A DNA stretch of 64,000 nucleotides from Gordonia bronchialis DSM 43247 (GCF_000024785.1 NC_013441.1:1488001-1552000); one strand, 5' to 3'; shown: positions 30,991 through 40,380, numbered from the stretch's first letter. Numbers and translations: made by a program. Notes: generated by a model from the sequence alone, not told the origin.

Positions 30991-32283
30991 ATGGCAGCGA
31001 TGGTAACGGTAGTGCTCGGGATGGCCGGGTTGACGGTGGCGACCCCGCCCGCCGACGCCGCGGTGCCCGATCTGGGGCCGGATTTCCAGTTCGGCGTCGC
31101 CCAGTCCGGGTTCCAGTCGGAAGGCTACAACCGGGACTCCAACTGGTTGCGCTACAGCAATCAGGGCAAGGTGCCGCAGCGCGTGGGCCGGGCTGTCGAC
31201 TTCTTTCATCAGTACGCCGGCGACATCGCCCGGGCCAAGTCGCTCGGCGTCGGGATCTATCGGACCTCGGTGGAGTGGTCACGCGTGGAACCGGCACCGG
31301 GACACGACGACCCGGCCGGCTGGGCGTTCTACGATCGGGTGATCCGGGCCGTCGTCGACGCCGGTATGCGTCCGATGATCACGCTCAACCACTGGGTCCA
31401 TCCGGGTTGGGAGGTCGATCGTGGCGGTTGGAATCGGCCGGGGATGGCTGCCGATTACGTGGCCTTCGCCAAACGCGTCGTGAACCGGTATGCGTGGGCC
31501 AAGCCGACGTGGATCACTTTCAACGAGCCGACGGAATACGTTCGGCGCGAAGTGCAGTACGGCGGTGTGCGACCGGAGAACTTGGGCCGCATGGTCGACG
31601 GGATCATCGCCGCGCATCGAGCGACCTACCGCTACATCCACGCCGTGCAGCCGGGTGCGCAGGTGTCGTCGAATATGGCCTTCTTTCCGGTGCCAGGTGT
31701 GCAGGCCTGGCTGGAAAGTCTGTTCCCGCAACGGATGCTGGATTCGCTGGACTTCATCGGCGTCGACCACTACTACTCGTTCTCGGTGACCGACGCCTCG
31801 GTCGCGAACGCCGCAACCGGGCAGATGTGGAAGGCGTCGCAGGCACCGGAGAGCATGTACTACCTGCTTCGTCATCTGGCACAACGCTTCCCGGGGAAAC
31901 AGATTCGAGTTATCGAGAATGGGCTGGCCACCGATCCGCATGGTCGGCGGCCCGACGGCTACCGACGCGGAGATCACCTGCGCGACACCATCTACTGGGT
32001 GCAGCGCGCTCGCCAGGACGGTGTACCGATCGTGTCGTACAACTACTGGAGCCTCACCGACAACTACGAATGGGGTGACTTCGACGCCCGGTTCGGTCTG
32101 TACACCGTTGATGCCCAAGGTGATCCGACGCTGACACGCCATGCGACCGACGGGGCGGCAGCCTTGCGTGCGATCACCAAGGCGCATGGCGTGCCGCGCG
32201 GATACCGGCCGACCCGGATGCCGGTGCCGTGCTCACTGGTGACCGTCCCGGACAGTTGCACGCACCCGGCTGTCGTACGTTGA
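30991..32283 (+). CDS. Secreted glycoside hydrolase family 1-like enzyme
   Basis: This is a 430-aa TIM-barrel glycosidase of GH1 type. The acid/base Glu is in WITFNEPTEY, the nucleophile Glu in RVIENGLATD, and YNYWSLTDNYEWGDFDARFG is the GH1 C-terminal signature. The N-terminus is a signal-peptide core (MVTVVLGMAGLTVATPPADA) cleaved after ADA. The usual basic n-region is missing from the annotated start, but it is encoded in frame just upstream (RRDPSRYRRRL) without a start codon. The ATG at 30953 is in another frame, so a 2-nt indel near the start is suspected. The substrate is unknown. Confidence 0.85.
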   Translation: MAAMVTVVLGMAGLTVATPPADAAVPDLGPDFQFGVAQSGFQSEGYNRDSNWLRYSNQGKVPQRVGRAVDFFHQYAGDIARAKSLGVGIYRTSVEWSRVEPAPGHDDPAGWAFYDRVIRAVVDAGMRPMITLNHWVHPGWEVDRGGWNRPGMAADYVAFAKRVVNRYAWAKPTWITFNEPTEYVRREVQYGGVRPENLGRMVDGIIAAHRATYRYIHAVQPGAQVSSNMAFFPVPGVQAWLESLFPQRMLDSLDFIGVDHYYSFSVTDASVANAATGQMWKASQAPESMYYLLRHLAQRFPGKQIRVIENGLATDPHGRRPDGYRRGDHLRDTIYWVQRARQDGVPIVSYNYWSLTDNYEWGDFDARFGLYTVDAQGDPTLTRHATDGAAALRAITKAHGVPRGYRPTRMPVPCSLVTVPDSCTHPAVVR

Positions 32284-32430
32284 CCGGGCGTCGAATCCCG
32301 TTAACCGGGCGTTGATCGGGTTCATTGGTCGCCGGAGTGGCGCACACGCCGTCGTCTCTGTCGTGTCGGTGCAGCCGCGAACCTGTGCACGTGCCCGATG
32401 AACGTGTTCACCAGCACGGTCAACGTGGCC

Positions 32431-32751
32431 TCAGGCCACCCCGACAGCACGCAGACCGGCCGCGGTGGCGGCTGCCAGGATGACGACGACGGCGATCGGC
32501 GCCTTGCACAGCGCGGCGATCACCCCGACACCGACCCCGGCCCGGCGGGCCCAACCAGCGAAGTCGTGGTCGACGAACAGGGTTCCGGTCAGCGCGACGG
32601 CCACCAGCAGAACCACGGCCGCGCGGTCGAGAAGTGCCTCGGTCGACGCCGAGATGCTGATCCGGTTGCGCAGTGCGGGGCCGGCGAGCCGGATCAGGTA
32701 GGTGCCCAGCGCCAGCACGCCGACGGCGATGCCGACCTCCCAGGTGTTCAT
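32431..32751 (-). CDS. azlD: AzlD-type branched-chain amino acid exporter subunit
   Basis: This 106-aa protein has three to four membrane helices (VGIAVGVLALGTYLIRLAG, RAAVVLLVAVALTGTLFV, GVIAALCKAPIAVVVILAA). The size, TYLIRLAGPALR start and position directly after AzlC identify the AzlD family. AzlC and AzlD together export branched-chain amino acids. The start overlaps the azlC stop (ATGA). It ends about 150 bases from the convergent glycosidase gene. Confidence 0.9.
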   Translation of the reverse strand: MNTWEVGIAVGVLALGTYLIRLAGPALRNRISISASTEALLDRAAVVLLVAVALTGTLFVDHDFAGWARRAGVGVGVIAALCKAPIAVVVILAAATAAGLRAVGVA

Positions 32752-33521
32752 CGTCGGACCTCCGCGTCGACGTCGAAATCTGTACGTGCGGGAAGCTTGG
32801 TGTGGATGGTGGGTTCGGCGTCGCCGGTGGGTTCAGCTTTCGACGAGCGCCCTATCCGTCGGGTCGCTTCGAGTGCGGCGAAACCGGCAAGCGCGCCCAA
32901 CACGGGCAGTCCGGCCGGGGTGAAGGGGGTGAGCACGACGGCGACGCCGCCGCCGACGAAGGCGGCCAACAGTGTTCGACGTTCCCGCAGTGCCGGGATC
33001 GCGAGCGCGGCCAGCAGGGCGGGGAAGGCGGCGTCGAGGCCGAGCGCCTCGGGTGACGCGATGATCCCGCCCATCACCGCCCCGAGCGCGGCGCCCAGCG
33101 GCCAGGCCACCAAAATGCCTGCGCCACAGAGCAGAAACGCGGCGCGTGCCCGTCCGGGATCGCGTTCGGCGGTGGCCATCGCGGCCGATTCGTCGTTGAT
33201 CAGGTGTGCGCGCACGAGCATGCCGGGTCCGCCGCGGAGGTGCTTGCCGACGGCGAGTCCGTAGCCGAAGTTGCGGGTGTTCACCAGGATTCCCGCGAGA
33301 GCGCCGACGATGGGCGCGCCGCCGGCCGCGATGATCCCGACGAACACGAACTCCGACGACCCGGCGAGCACCACGGTCGCGATCCCCACGATCTGCCACC
33401 ACGTGAACCCCGCGCTGTGGGCAGTCACCCCGTAGGAGGCCCCGATGACGAGCACCGAGAGGCACATCACGACGACGGCGCGAACCGTCGGACCGTCGAG
33501 TGTTCTCCATGTCGAACGCAT
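32748..33521 (-). CDS. azlC: AzlC-type branched-chain amino acid exporter
   Basis: This 257-aa membrane protein has about six to seven helices (GASYGVTAHSAGFTWWQIVG, ATVVLAGSSEFVFVGIIAAG, LVNTRNFGYGLAVGKHL). The SSEF and NxRxxxYG segments are typical of AzlC. The C-terminal 40 residues are a cytosolic charged tail. It diverges from the XRE-cupin regulator with only 18 bases between the start codons, so the regulator most likely controls it. Confidence 0.92.
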   Translation of the reverse strand: MRSTWRTLDGPTVRAVVVMCLSVLVIGASYGVTAHSAGFTWWQIVGIATVVLAGSSEFVFVGIIAAGGAPIVGALAGILVNTRNFGYGLAVGKHLRGGPGMLVRAHLINDESAAMATAERDPGRARAAFLLCGAGILVAWPLGAALGAVMGGIIASPEALGLDAAFPALLAALAIPALRERRTLLAAFVGGGVAVVLTPFTPAGLPVLGALAGFAALEATRRIGRSSKAEPTGDAEPTIHTKLPARTDFDVDAEVRR

Positions 33522-33527
33522 GCCCAC

Positions 33528-33533
33528 TATGAT
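33528..33533 (+). promoter_or_regulatory. -10 box of a leaderless XRE-cupin transcript
   Basis: TATGAT ends six bases before the regulator's ATG at 33540, so transcription would begin at the start codon. Leaderless transcripts are common in mycobacteria and relatives. The opposite promoter for azlC must overlap this region. Confidence 0.5.
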
Positions 33534-33539
33534 GAACAC

Positions 33540-34145
33540 ATGGACTCTGTTCGTCAAGATGGACGATCGTCCGGTGAATCGAACGATTCGGCCGGAGTGG
33601 TGAATCCCAAGGCACTCGTCGCGGCGTCGCTCAAACGGGAACGTACCCGGGCCGGTCTGTCGATCGGCGAACTCGCCCGGCGGGCCGGCATCGGCAAGTC
33701 CACGTTGTCGCAACTCGAATCGGGCGACGGGAATCCCAGCGTCGAGACGTTGTGGGCGCTCTCGACCGCGCTCGGCGTGCAGTTCTCGGCACTCCTGGAC
33801 TCGCCGACGCCCACGGTCGAGGTCATCCGGTTCGGTGGCGGGCCGGTCATTCCCGCCGCCGACGCCGACTATTCGGCGACCCTGCTCGCCACCGCCGCGC
33901 CCGGATCGCGCCGGGACATGTACATCATCCGGGCCGAGCCGGGAAAGCCCCGGGTTTCGGCGCCGCACGCGCGTGGTGTCGTCGAACATGTCGTGATCAG
34001 CGCGGGACGCGCCCGGCTCGGGCCCACCGACGCCACCGAGGAACTCGGACCGGGTGACTACATCTCCTATCCCGGCGATGTGGAGCACGTCTTCGACGCG
34101 CTGGAACCGGGCACGGTGGCCGTGATGCTCAGCGAGGCGTTCTGA
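33540..34145 (+). CDS. XRE-cupin transcriptional regulator
   Basis: The product is 201 aa. Residues 28-85 form a Cro/CI HTH (RTRAGLSIGELARRAGIGKS, TLSQLESGDGNPSVETLWAL). Residues 125-195 form a cupin barrel (VVEHVVISAGRARLGP, LGPGDYISYPGDVEHVF). The architecture is typical of regulators that sense amino acids or other small metabolites. Its divergent placement next to azlCD points to control of branched-chain amino acid export. Confidence 0.93.
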   Translation: MDSVRQDGRSSGESNDSAGVVNPKALVAASLKRERTRAGLSIGELARRAGIGKSTLSQLESGDGNPSVETLWALSTALGVQFSALLDSPTPTVEVIRFGGGPVIPAADADYSATLLATAAPGSRRDMYIIRAEPGKPRVSAPHARGVVEHVVISAGRARLGPTDATEELGPGDYISYPGDVEHVFDALEPGTVAVMLSEAF

Positions 34146-34406
34146 CGCAGGCACGCGGGTGTCACCCGTCACAGAATTGGGAGTGGGGTCCCCGGCCGCG
34201 TAGGGTGGTCGACAGTGACGCGCCCGATGGCGCCGTCAACGCGTCGTAGAACGCTTTTGCGTGGCACACCGCAGTCCCATCCGGTGGCCCGCTCCGAGAC
34301 TTCATACGGCGAACGGACTCGCACACCTGCGTGTTCGCCATCTGAGCACCTGTGATCGCCCGACATCGGGCTCGATCTGCGGCGTGCCTCAAGCAGAAAG
34401 CAGTAC
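34146..34406. other. Long upstream region of the DEAD-box helicase gene
   Basis: There is no coding potential I trust in these 260 bases. They probably hold the promoter and a long 5' leader of the helicase gene, which often carries cold-responsive structure in this family. GCGAACG/CGTTCGC-type complementary pieces around 34309-34340 could form a stem. Confidence 0.4.
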
Positions 34407-35882
34407 ATGACCACATTCGAATCCCTCGGCGTGCCCGCAGAACTGGTGAAAGTTCTTGCCGCCGAAGGTAAAACCGAAGCATTCCCGATCCAGCAGGACA
34501 CCCTCGGTGACACCCTGGAGGGCAAGGACGTCCTCGGCCGCGGCAAGACCGGCTCCGGCAAGACCCTGGCCTTCTCGATCCCGCTCGTCGCCGGGCTGGC
34601 CGAGATGGAGGTGCCCCGCAAGCCGGGCGCGCCCACCGGCCTGGTCCTCGCGCCCACGCGCGAGCTGGCCACACAGATCGCTCGCGTCGTCGAACCGCTC
34701 GCCGAGGCCGTCGGCCTGCGTGTGACCACCGTCTTCGGTGGTGTGAAGCAGACCCGGCAGGAGCAGGCCTTCCGTCGTGGCGTCGACATCGTCGTCGCCT
34801 GCCCGGGTCGCCTCGACGACCTCATGCGTCAGGGCATCGTCACGCTCGATGACGTCGAGATCACCGTGATCGACGAGGCCGACCACATGGCCGACCTCGG
34901 GTTCCTGCCCGTCGTCACCCGCATCCTGGCCGCCACCCCGGCCGACGGTCAGCGGATGCTGTTCTCGGCCACCCTCGACAACGGCGTCGACAAGCTCGCG
35001 CGCCGATTCCTGGACAACCCCACCATGCATTCGGTCGACGAGGCCAACTCGCCGGTTGCCGCGATGACCCACCACGTCTTCGAGGTCTCCCCGAGCGACA
35101 AGGCCGCACTCATCACCGAACTCGCCTCCGGCGCCGGGCGTCGAATCCTGTTCATGCGCACCAAGCATCAGGCCAAGAAGCTCGCCCGCAAGCTCACCGA
35201 GGACGGCATCCCCGCCGTCGACCTGCACGGCAATCTCAGTCAGGCGCAACGTGATCGGAACCTCGGGGCCTTCGGTGCCGGTGACGTCCGCGTGCTGGTC
35301 GCCACCGACGTCGCGGCCCGCGGGGTGCACGTCGACGACATCGAACTCGTCGTCCACGTCGACCCGCCCAACGAGCACAAGGCCTACCTGCACCGGTCGG
35401 GCCGAACGGCCCGCGCGGGCAGTGCCGGTGACGTGGTCACCGTGTGCCTGCCGGATCAGCGGCGCGACGTCGCCTCCCTGCTGCGCAAGGCCAAGATCTC
35501 GGTGGCCCCGATGCCGGTGACGCCGCGGTCGGATGCGGTGACCGCACTCGTCGGCGAGCGTGCCGAATTCGTTGCGCCGCAACCAGTCAAGCAGCAGCCC
35601 GCCCGCCAGGGCGGCGGCGGGGGACAGCGTGGTTCCGGCCGTGGCCGTGGCGCGGGACGCAGCGGTGCCCCGCGTGGCAACGGCGGCTCGGGCTCGGGCG
35701 AGCACCGTGGTGCCCGTTCCGGCGATCGTCGACGCAGCCACACTTCGGGCGCAAGCGGTTCGGGCGCAAGCCGTTCGACGCGGCAGTCGACGTCGGGACC
35801 CCGTTCGGGCAGCGTTGCCGAGGGCGGCGCGCACCGTCGCGGCAACCAGCAGCGTCGACGCGCGGTGCGCGCAGCCGGCTGA
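34407..35882 (+). CDS. DEAD-box ATP-dependent RNA helicase
   Basis: This 491-aa helicase has all motifs in order: Q motif FPIQQDTL, I GRGKTGSGKT, Ia PTRELATQI, Ib CPGRLDDL, II VIDEADHMADLG, III SATLD, V VATDVAARGVHVDDI and VI HRSGRTARAG. The C-terminal 120 residues are Gly/Arg/Ser-rich (RGG-like GSGRGRGAGRSGA), an RNA-binding tail as in RhlE- and CsdA-type proteins. It unwinds structured RNA in ribosome assembly or mRNA turnover. Monocistronic. Confidence 0.95.
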   Translation: MTTFESLGVPAELVKVLAAEGKTEAFPIQQDTLGDTLEGKDVLGRGKTGSGKTLAFSIPLVAGLAEMEVPRKPGAPTGLVLAPTRELATQIARVVEPLAEAVGLRVTTVFGGVKQTRQEQAFRRGVDIVVACPGRLDDLMRQGIVTLDDVEITVIDEADHMADLGFLPVVTRILAATPADGQRMLFSATLDNGVDKLARRFLDNPTMHSVDEANSPVAAMTHHVFEVSPSDKAALITELASGAGRRILFMRTKHQAKKLARKLTEDGIPAVDLHGNLSQAQRDRNLGAFGAGDVRVLVATDVAARGVHVDDIELVVHVDPPNEHKAYLHRSGRTARAGSAGDVVTVCLPDQRRDVASLLRKAKISVAPMPVTPRSDAVTALVGERAEFVAPQPVKQQPARQGGGGGQRGSGRGRGAGRSGAPRGNGGSGSGEHRGARSGDRRRSHTSGASGSGASRSTRQSTSGPRSGSVAEGGAHRRGNQQRRRAVRAAG

Positions 35883-35909
35883 GCCAACCGTCAACGGGGA
35901 CCGGGGGAG

Positions 35910-36716
35910 TCAGGCCGGCAGGAACTTCTTCGGTAATCCCGCGGCCAGCCATGGCTTGCCGCCCCAGGCGAAGGCCCGTCCGGTGAGTGCCGCCCACATC
36001 GGCGAGGAGCGGCCGTAGCCGGTGAGCAGCGCCGTCGTCGGGTCGACGCTGATGTGCACGTCGGGTATCCGCGGCTCATCGGGGTTGATCTCGAGCCGTC
36101 CGTCGGTGAACTCGTAGATGAAGCTCTCGTCGCAGCCGCGCAGCCGGATGTCGTAGGTGGCGCAATGGCCCGCACAAGCGTCGGCGTCCACCCAACTCGG
36201 CAGGATCTGGTGCCGGCCGCGTGCGATCATCGCCGACACCTGCGGGTCCACCGGCCACGGTGCACCCACCGCGCAGGCGATGTCGTGCCCGTGGACCACG
36301 AACTCACCGATCAGGATCCCCAGCGCGGCGTCGGCACGGATCATTCGATCGCCGTCGAAATGCATCTTCGGCACCTGGGCGCCGAAGTGGGCGACGGTGT
36401 CGAGGAGCTCCTCGAGGTCATCGAGCAGAGTCGCGCTCAGAACACGGACGTCGCGGCTGACCAGGTTCGCGATCTGTTTGGCATTGAAGTCGGCCAGGTC
36501 GGCGGCATTTCCCGACCACATGCCGTCGCCGCGCACCAATTCGAGGTAGCGGCCGGGGGCAGTGGAGACGTGGCCGAGACAGTCGGTGACCGTCCAGCCG
36601 GGCGTGGAGGGAAGCCGTGTCTCCGGGTCGACGATTCCGGTGACGAGCGCGACGAACTGCGCGCCCGCGGCACGGGCTGCGTCGATGTAATCGAACCGCG
36701 AGTACATCTGCGTCAT
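35910..36716 (-). CDS. Mycothiol-dependent maleylpyruvate-isomerase-like protein
   Basis: The product is 268 aa. The N-terminal DinB-like four-helix domain has the family start YIDAARAAGAQFVALVTG, GWTVTDCLGHVSTAPGRYLE with a candidate metal His, and GEFVVHGHDIACAVG. The C-terminal part (about 185-260) resembles an SCP2-like domain (FTDGRLEINPDEPRIPDVHI). Actinobacterial proteins of this type use mycothiol; the actual substrate is unknown. The ATG at 36716 is preferred to an upstream start without a ribosome-binding site. Confidence 0.8.
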   Translation of the reverse strand: MTQMYSRFDYIDAARAAGAQFVALVTGIVDPETRLPSTPGWTVTDCLGHVSTAPGRYLELVRGDGMWSGNAADLADFNAKQIANLVSRDVRVLSATLLDDLEELLDTVAHFGAQVPKMHFDGDRMIRADAALGILIGEFVVHGHDIACAVGAPWPVDPQVSAMIARGRHQILPSWVDADACAGHCATYDIRLRGCDESFIYEFTDGRLEINPDEPRIPDVHISVDPTTALLTGYGRSSPMWAALTGRAFAWGGKPWLAAGLPKKFLPA

Positions 36717-36836
36717 CGGGTGGTCCCCCACATGGGGGACGAGAATACCCCGGTCGGCGACCGGTGGCGAGACCACGATCCCGGCTGTGGAGGCTTCAGT
36801 GCCGAACCGTTATCTGGACACTATGACCACTTGGTG

Positions 36837-37316
36837 TCAAGCGTTCTTGGCGGCTATGATGGCCGCTTTCACCTCGTCGTGGCACTGCGTGCCATCGGGT
36901 GATCCTACGCCGATATGGAAGCTTCCCGGTCCGTCGTCGAAGCCGGTCACGGTGAAACCGGTCGAGGCGAGCGCGTCGTCGGTGAGCTCGTCGTCCATCG
37001 ACGCGCGCGCCAGCGGTGCGGCCAGCGCCGCGGTACCGCGACGCGCCCCGGACACCACGACGATCAGGTGCGTGGGATGCAGGACCACCAGGGTCTGATG
37101 CTCGGAATCGGGATCGACCGGATTGGCGCGCCGCGCGAACAACCTGCCGAACAGGCTGGTCGACGGCGGATTGATGCTGCGGGTCAGCCAGGCCGGCAGG
37201 TCGTCGGTGATGGCCAACTGGTGGGTGTCGGAGTACTCGCGCAACGCCGCAGCGATGCCGGGCGCGAGTGCGCTCAGATCGGCGCGGGTGGTCGTGCGCT
37301 GGTATCCCGGTGCCAT
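36837..37316 (-). CDS. Hypothetical protein, 159 aa
   Basis: This is a small soluble alpha/beta protein (SALAPGIAAALREYSDTHQL, TLVVLHPTHLIVVVSGARRG). It has no family I can name and is probably a lineage-specific conserved protein. The ATG at 37316 (MAPGYQRT) is chosen over a start 15 codons upstream that would run into sequence of different character. Confidence 0.65.
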   Translation of the reverse strand: MAPGYQRTTTRADLSALAPGIAAALREYSDTHQLAITDDLPAWLTRSINPPSTSLFGRLFARRANPVDPDSEHQTLVVLHPTHLIVVVSGARRGTAALAAPLARASMDDELTDDALASTGFTVTGFDDGPGSFHIGVGSPDGTQCHDEVKAAIIAAKNA

Positions 37317-37387
37317 GCCGTCCACCCTAGTGTCCCACACCGGACACCAGGCTTGCATCACGGGACACTGGTTGGACCTCGGCGAAT

Positions 37388-38945
37388 TCAGCGTCGGGCC
37401 AGCAGTTTCCGACGTGTCCGGTGCGGTTCGCCCAACACTCCGGCCTCGAGATCGGCCAGCAGCGAGCCGACGGTCTCGGCCGAGTCGGTCTTGTTGGTCC
37501 CGATGAAGCCCGACGGCCCCCGTTTGATCCAGCCGGTCACGTACACGCCGGGCAGTTGCGCGGCGGCGTCGTCGGTGCCGGGGGCCGACGGGTCGATCAC
37601 GCGTCCCGCCCGGTGCGGAATGGTGCCGGTTGCTTCGTCGAACGGCAGTCCGGGCACCGCGACACCCCGATAACCCACGGAGGTCAGCACCAGACCGGCG
37701 TCGACGACACTCGTCTCGCCGGACGGTTCGACGACGCCGTCGGCGGTGAGGCGGTTTCGGCCGACCCGCACCCCGGTGGCACCGGCGTCGTCGCCGACTA
37801 CCTCCAGTGGTGCGGTGTAGAACGCGAGCCGGATGTACGGGGTGTCGGGGACGGGTCGTCCGGCGACCTCCCGGAGCAGTTCGAGTTTGGCCCGCGTCGT
37901 CGGATCGGTCGGCGTGGGCAGATCGTCGAGATCGGCGGGGTCGACGATCACCGGCGTGCCCGAATCGACGAGTCCGACGAGTTCGGGCAGGGTGAACGCG
38001 GCGTGCTGCGGTCCACGACGGCCGGCGACGACCACCTCACGCACCTTCGAGGCCCGCAGCACGGCCAGCGCGCGACGCGAGATGGTGGTGGTGGCCAGGG
38101 CTTCTGGGTCGCTCACCAGGATGCGGGCGACATCGAGTGCCACGTTGCCGTTCCCGATGACCAGCACCCGCGGTGACGTCAATGTGACGTCGAGGTCGGC
38201 GAAATCGGGATGATCGTTGTACCAGCCGACGAACGAGGTTGCGCTGGTGACGCCGGGCCGGTCGATGCCGGGGATGTCCAGCGGCTTGTCGGTGGGTGCG
38301 CCGCCGGCCCAGATGACGCCGTGATGCCGTTCGCGCAACTGCGCGAGGGTGACGTCGCGGCCGACATGGGTGCTGAGTCGGATCTCCAGACGCGGGTTGC
38401 CGGGCGATGTCGTCGAACAACCGCATCACCGTACGGGTGGCGAGGTGATCGGGGGCGACGCCGAAGCGCGCGAGACCGAACGGCCGGTCGAGACGCTCGT
38501 ACATCGTGACCGACACCTGGGGATGCCGCAGCAACTCGTCGGCGGCGTACATGGCCGACGGCCCCGACCCGACGATCCCCACCGACATGCCGCCGTCGAC
38601 GGCGAGCCGGCGCGGCTGATCGATCGGTGCCAGCGGCAGACGATGAGCCGGGTCGACGGGAAAACGCGCTGCCGAGAACACGTCGGTGGCGTCGGGCCCG
38701 TACTGCGCGGCGTTGATGTCGGTGAAGCGTTCCTGGCCGGCCGGGATGCGGTGGCCGGGCACGATGGCGCCGACCGGGCACGCGCTGACGCAGGCACCGC
38801 AGTCGACGCACGTCGACGGATCGATGTAGAGCATCTCGGCGATACCGAAATCGGGCTCTTCGGGCGTGGGATGGATGCAGTTGACTGGGCATGCGTAGAC
38901 GCACGAGGCGTCACCGCAGCACGCCTGCGTTACGACGTGTGGCAT
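37388..38945 (-). pseudogene. fprB: Ferredoxin-fused ferredoxin/NADP+ reductase, frameshifted
   Basis: The first frame (38945 to about 38400) encodes two iron-sulfur motifs (DASCVYACPVNCIHP and CVDCGACVSACPVGAI) and the FAD-binding start SVGIVGSGPSAMYAADELL, up to LATRTVMRLFDDIAR. The second frame continues exactly there with PRLEIRLSTHVGRDVTLAQL and runs to 37388, with the NADP-binding GNGNVALDVARIL and C-terminal VTGWIKRGPSGFIGTNKTDS. One extra G in the run near 38401-38404 separates the halves. Together they match mycobacterial FprB-type reductases. Either a recent pseudogene or a sequencing error. Confidence 0.88.
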
Positions 38946-39046
38946 GGGGCAATCTTGTTCGGCGGGAAGGGGATCGGGGCGCTCGGGTCAGGCCGCGGTG
39001 TAGGTGGGCTCGCTACGGAAGCGAGACTGCCGGCCGTCGATGCCAG

Positions 39047-39619
39047 ATGGCCGACATCGACTATTACCTCTCGGCGCCGCTGGGGCCCAAGGAGGGGACG
39101 CTGGTGGTGTGGGCGGGAATGCGGGGCGTGGTCACCCTCGCCGCCGCGCAGACCCTGCCGCCGGACACCCACTCCCGCTCGTTGCTGGTCCTGATCGCCT
39201 TCGTGGTGGCGGCGTCGTCCCTGTTGCTGCAGGGTGGCACCCTGCCGTGGCTCATCCGCACCCTGCGGCTGGCGGACACGACCGAGGAGACCGCCGCCGA
39301 GCGCGACCGGCTGCGCACCGAGATGGCCCGGACCGCTCAGCGCGTCATGACCGAATCCGATGCGGTGAAACGGTTTCCGTGGCTGCGTGAACGCATCGAG
39401 CAGCTCGAACGGGAGTCCGACGACGATGAGCAGGTCTCGGCATCGGCGATGGACTACCGCGCCGGTTTCGAGCAGACGCGCCGGGCGATCATCGATGCGC
39501 AACGCAGAACGCTCCTCATCCTGCGCAAGCAGGGCACCTACTCCTCGGCGCTGCTGACCCGGGAACTCAAACAGCTCGACGCCGAGGAGATCAGCCTCGA
39601 CATGCGGACCGAGGACTGA
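39047..39619 (+). pseudogene. C-terminal remnant of a CPA1 Na+/H+ antiporter
   Basis: The 190-codon frame contains VVWAGMRGVVTLAAAQTLP, the conserved arginine/glycine helix of CPA1 (NhaP-type) antiporters, one more helix (LLVLIAFVVAASSLLLQGG) and the cytosolic C-terminal helical tail (RLRTEMARTAQRVMTESDA). The first ten or so membrane helices are missing, and the upstream 100 bases show no trace of them. It is a 5'-truncated, presumably inactive copy next to another damaged gene (fprB). Confidence 0.78.
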
Positions 39620-39626
39620 GGTGTTG

Positions 39627-39881
39627 TCAACGGCTTCCGTAGGGGAGCAGCGCCATCTCGCGTGCGTTGCGGATGGCGGTGGCGACCTGTCGTTGCTGTT
39701 GCGGGGTCAGACCGGTGACGCTGCGGCTGCGGATCTTGCCGCGGTCGGACAGAAAAGTGCGCAGCAGCGCGATGTCCTTGTAGTCCACCGGGCTTCGGCC
39801 GTCGACGCGTACGCCCTGGGCAGCGAGTTGGTTGCGGTGCTTACGGGTGGGTGCGGCCACCCGGCGGTTCGGTTTGCGCAT
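39627..39881 (-). CDS. rpsR: 30S ribosomal protein S18, zinc-independent paralogue
   Basis: The 84-aa S18 ([40 protein letters not shown]) contains no Cys, so it is the C-minus form that replaces the zinc-binding S18 when zinc is scarce. It is the last gene of the operon rpmB-rpmG-rpsN-rpsR. Such operons are repressed by Zur in mycobacteria. Confidence 0.95.
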   Translation of the reverse strand: MRKPNRRVAAPTRKHRNQLAAQGVRVDGRSPVDYKDIALLRTFLSDRGKIRSRSVTGLTPQQQRQVATAIRNAREMALLPYGSR

Positions 39882-39910
39882 GAGTGTTCCTTCGCTCTCG
39901 AGATCGGTTG

Positions 39911-40216
39911 TCACCAACTGGATTTGTGGATTCCGGGCAATTCGCCGCGATGCGCGAGTTCGCGGAACCGGATGCGGGAGACCCCTGCCTTGCCGATGTA
40001 TCCGCGCGGACGGCCGTCCACAGCGTCTCGATTGCGCAACCGCGTGGGGCTGGCATCGCGGGGCAGGGCCTGCAGTTCACGTTGCGCGCGGCGTCGCTGC
40101 TCGACGGGCGCGGTGAGATCGGCGATCGTGCGTTTGAGGGCGGCCCGGCGATCGGCGTAGCGGGCGACGACCACGCGTCGCTGTCGATCACGAATCACCT
40201 TGGACTTCTTGGCCAT
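39911..40216 (-). CDS. rpsN: 30S ribosomal protein S14, zinc-independent paralogue
   Basis: The 101-aa long-form S14 ([40 protein letters not shown]) has no CxxC zinc motif. Its start codon touches the stop of rpmG with one-base overlap. It allows 30S assembly without zinc. Confidence 0.96.
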   Translation of the reverse strand: MAKKSKVIRDRQRRVVVARYADRRAALKRTIADLTAPVEQRRRAQRELQALPRDASPTRLRNRDAVDGRPRGYIGKAGVSRIRFRELAHRGELPGIHKSSW

Positions 40217-40380
40217 CAGCGTTCCTCCCGGAAGTCGACGTGGCGGCGGATGATGGGGTCGTACTTGCGCAGGGTCATGCGGTCGGGGTCGTTGCGCCGG
40301 TTCTTGCGGGTGACGTAGGTGTACCCGGTCCCGGCAGTCGAACGGAGTTTGACGATCGGGCGGATCTCGTTGCGCGCCAT
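40216..40380 (-). CDS. rpmG: 50S ribosomal protein L33, zinc-independent paralogue
   Basis: The 54-aa L33 ([39 protein letters not shown]) has no Cys. It overlaps rpmB and rpsN by a single base at each end, so the operon is tightly coupled. Confidence 0.96.
   Translation of the reverse strand: MARNEIRPIVKLRSTAGTGYTYVTRKNRRNDPDRMTLRKYDPIIRRHVDFREER

Noticed and set aside
30400..31000. Third copy of the tRNA-Ala segment as right att site of the second block
   Set aside because: I read this stretch on both strands and found no match to the 47-bp repeat; serine recombinases need only a very short core, so absence does not settle the boundary.
35910..36902. Plus-strand frame opposite the maleylpyruvate-isomerase-like gene
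   Set aside because: No ribosome-binding site or motif; the minus-strand product has recognisable domains.
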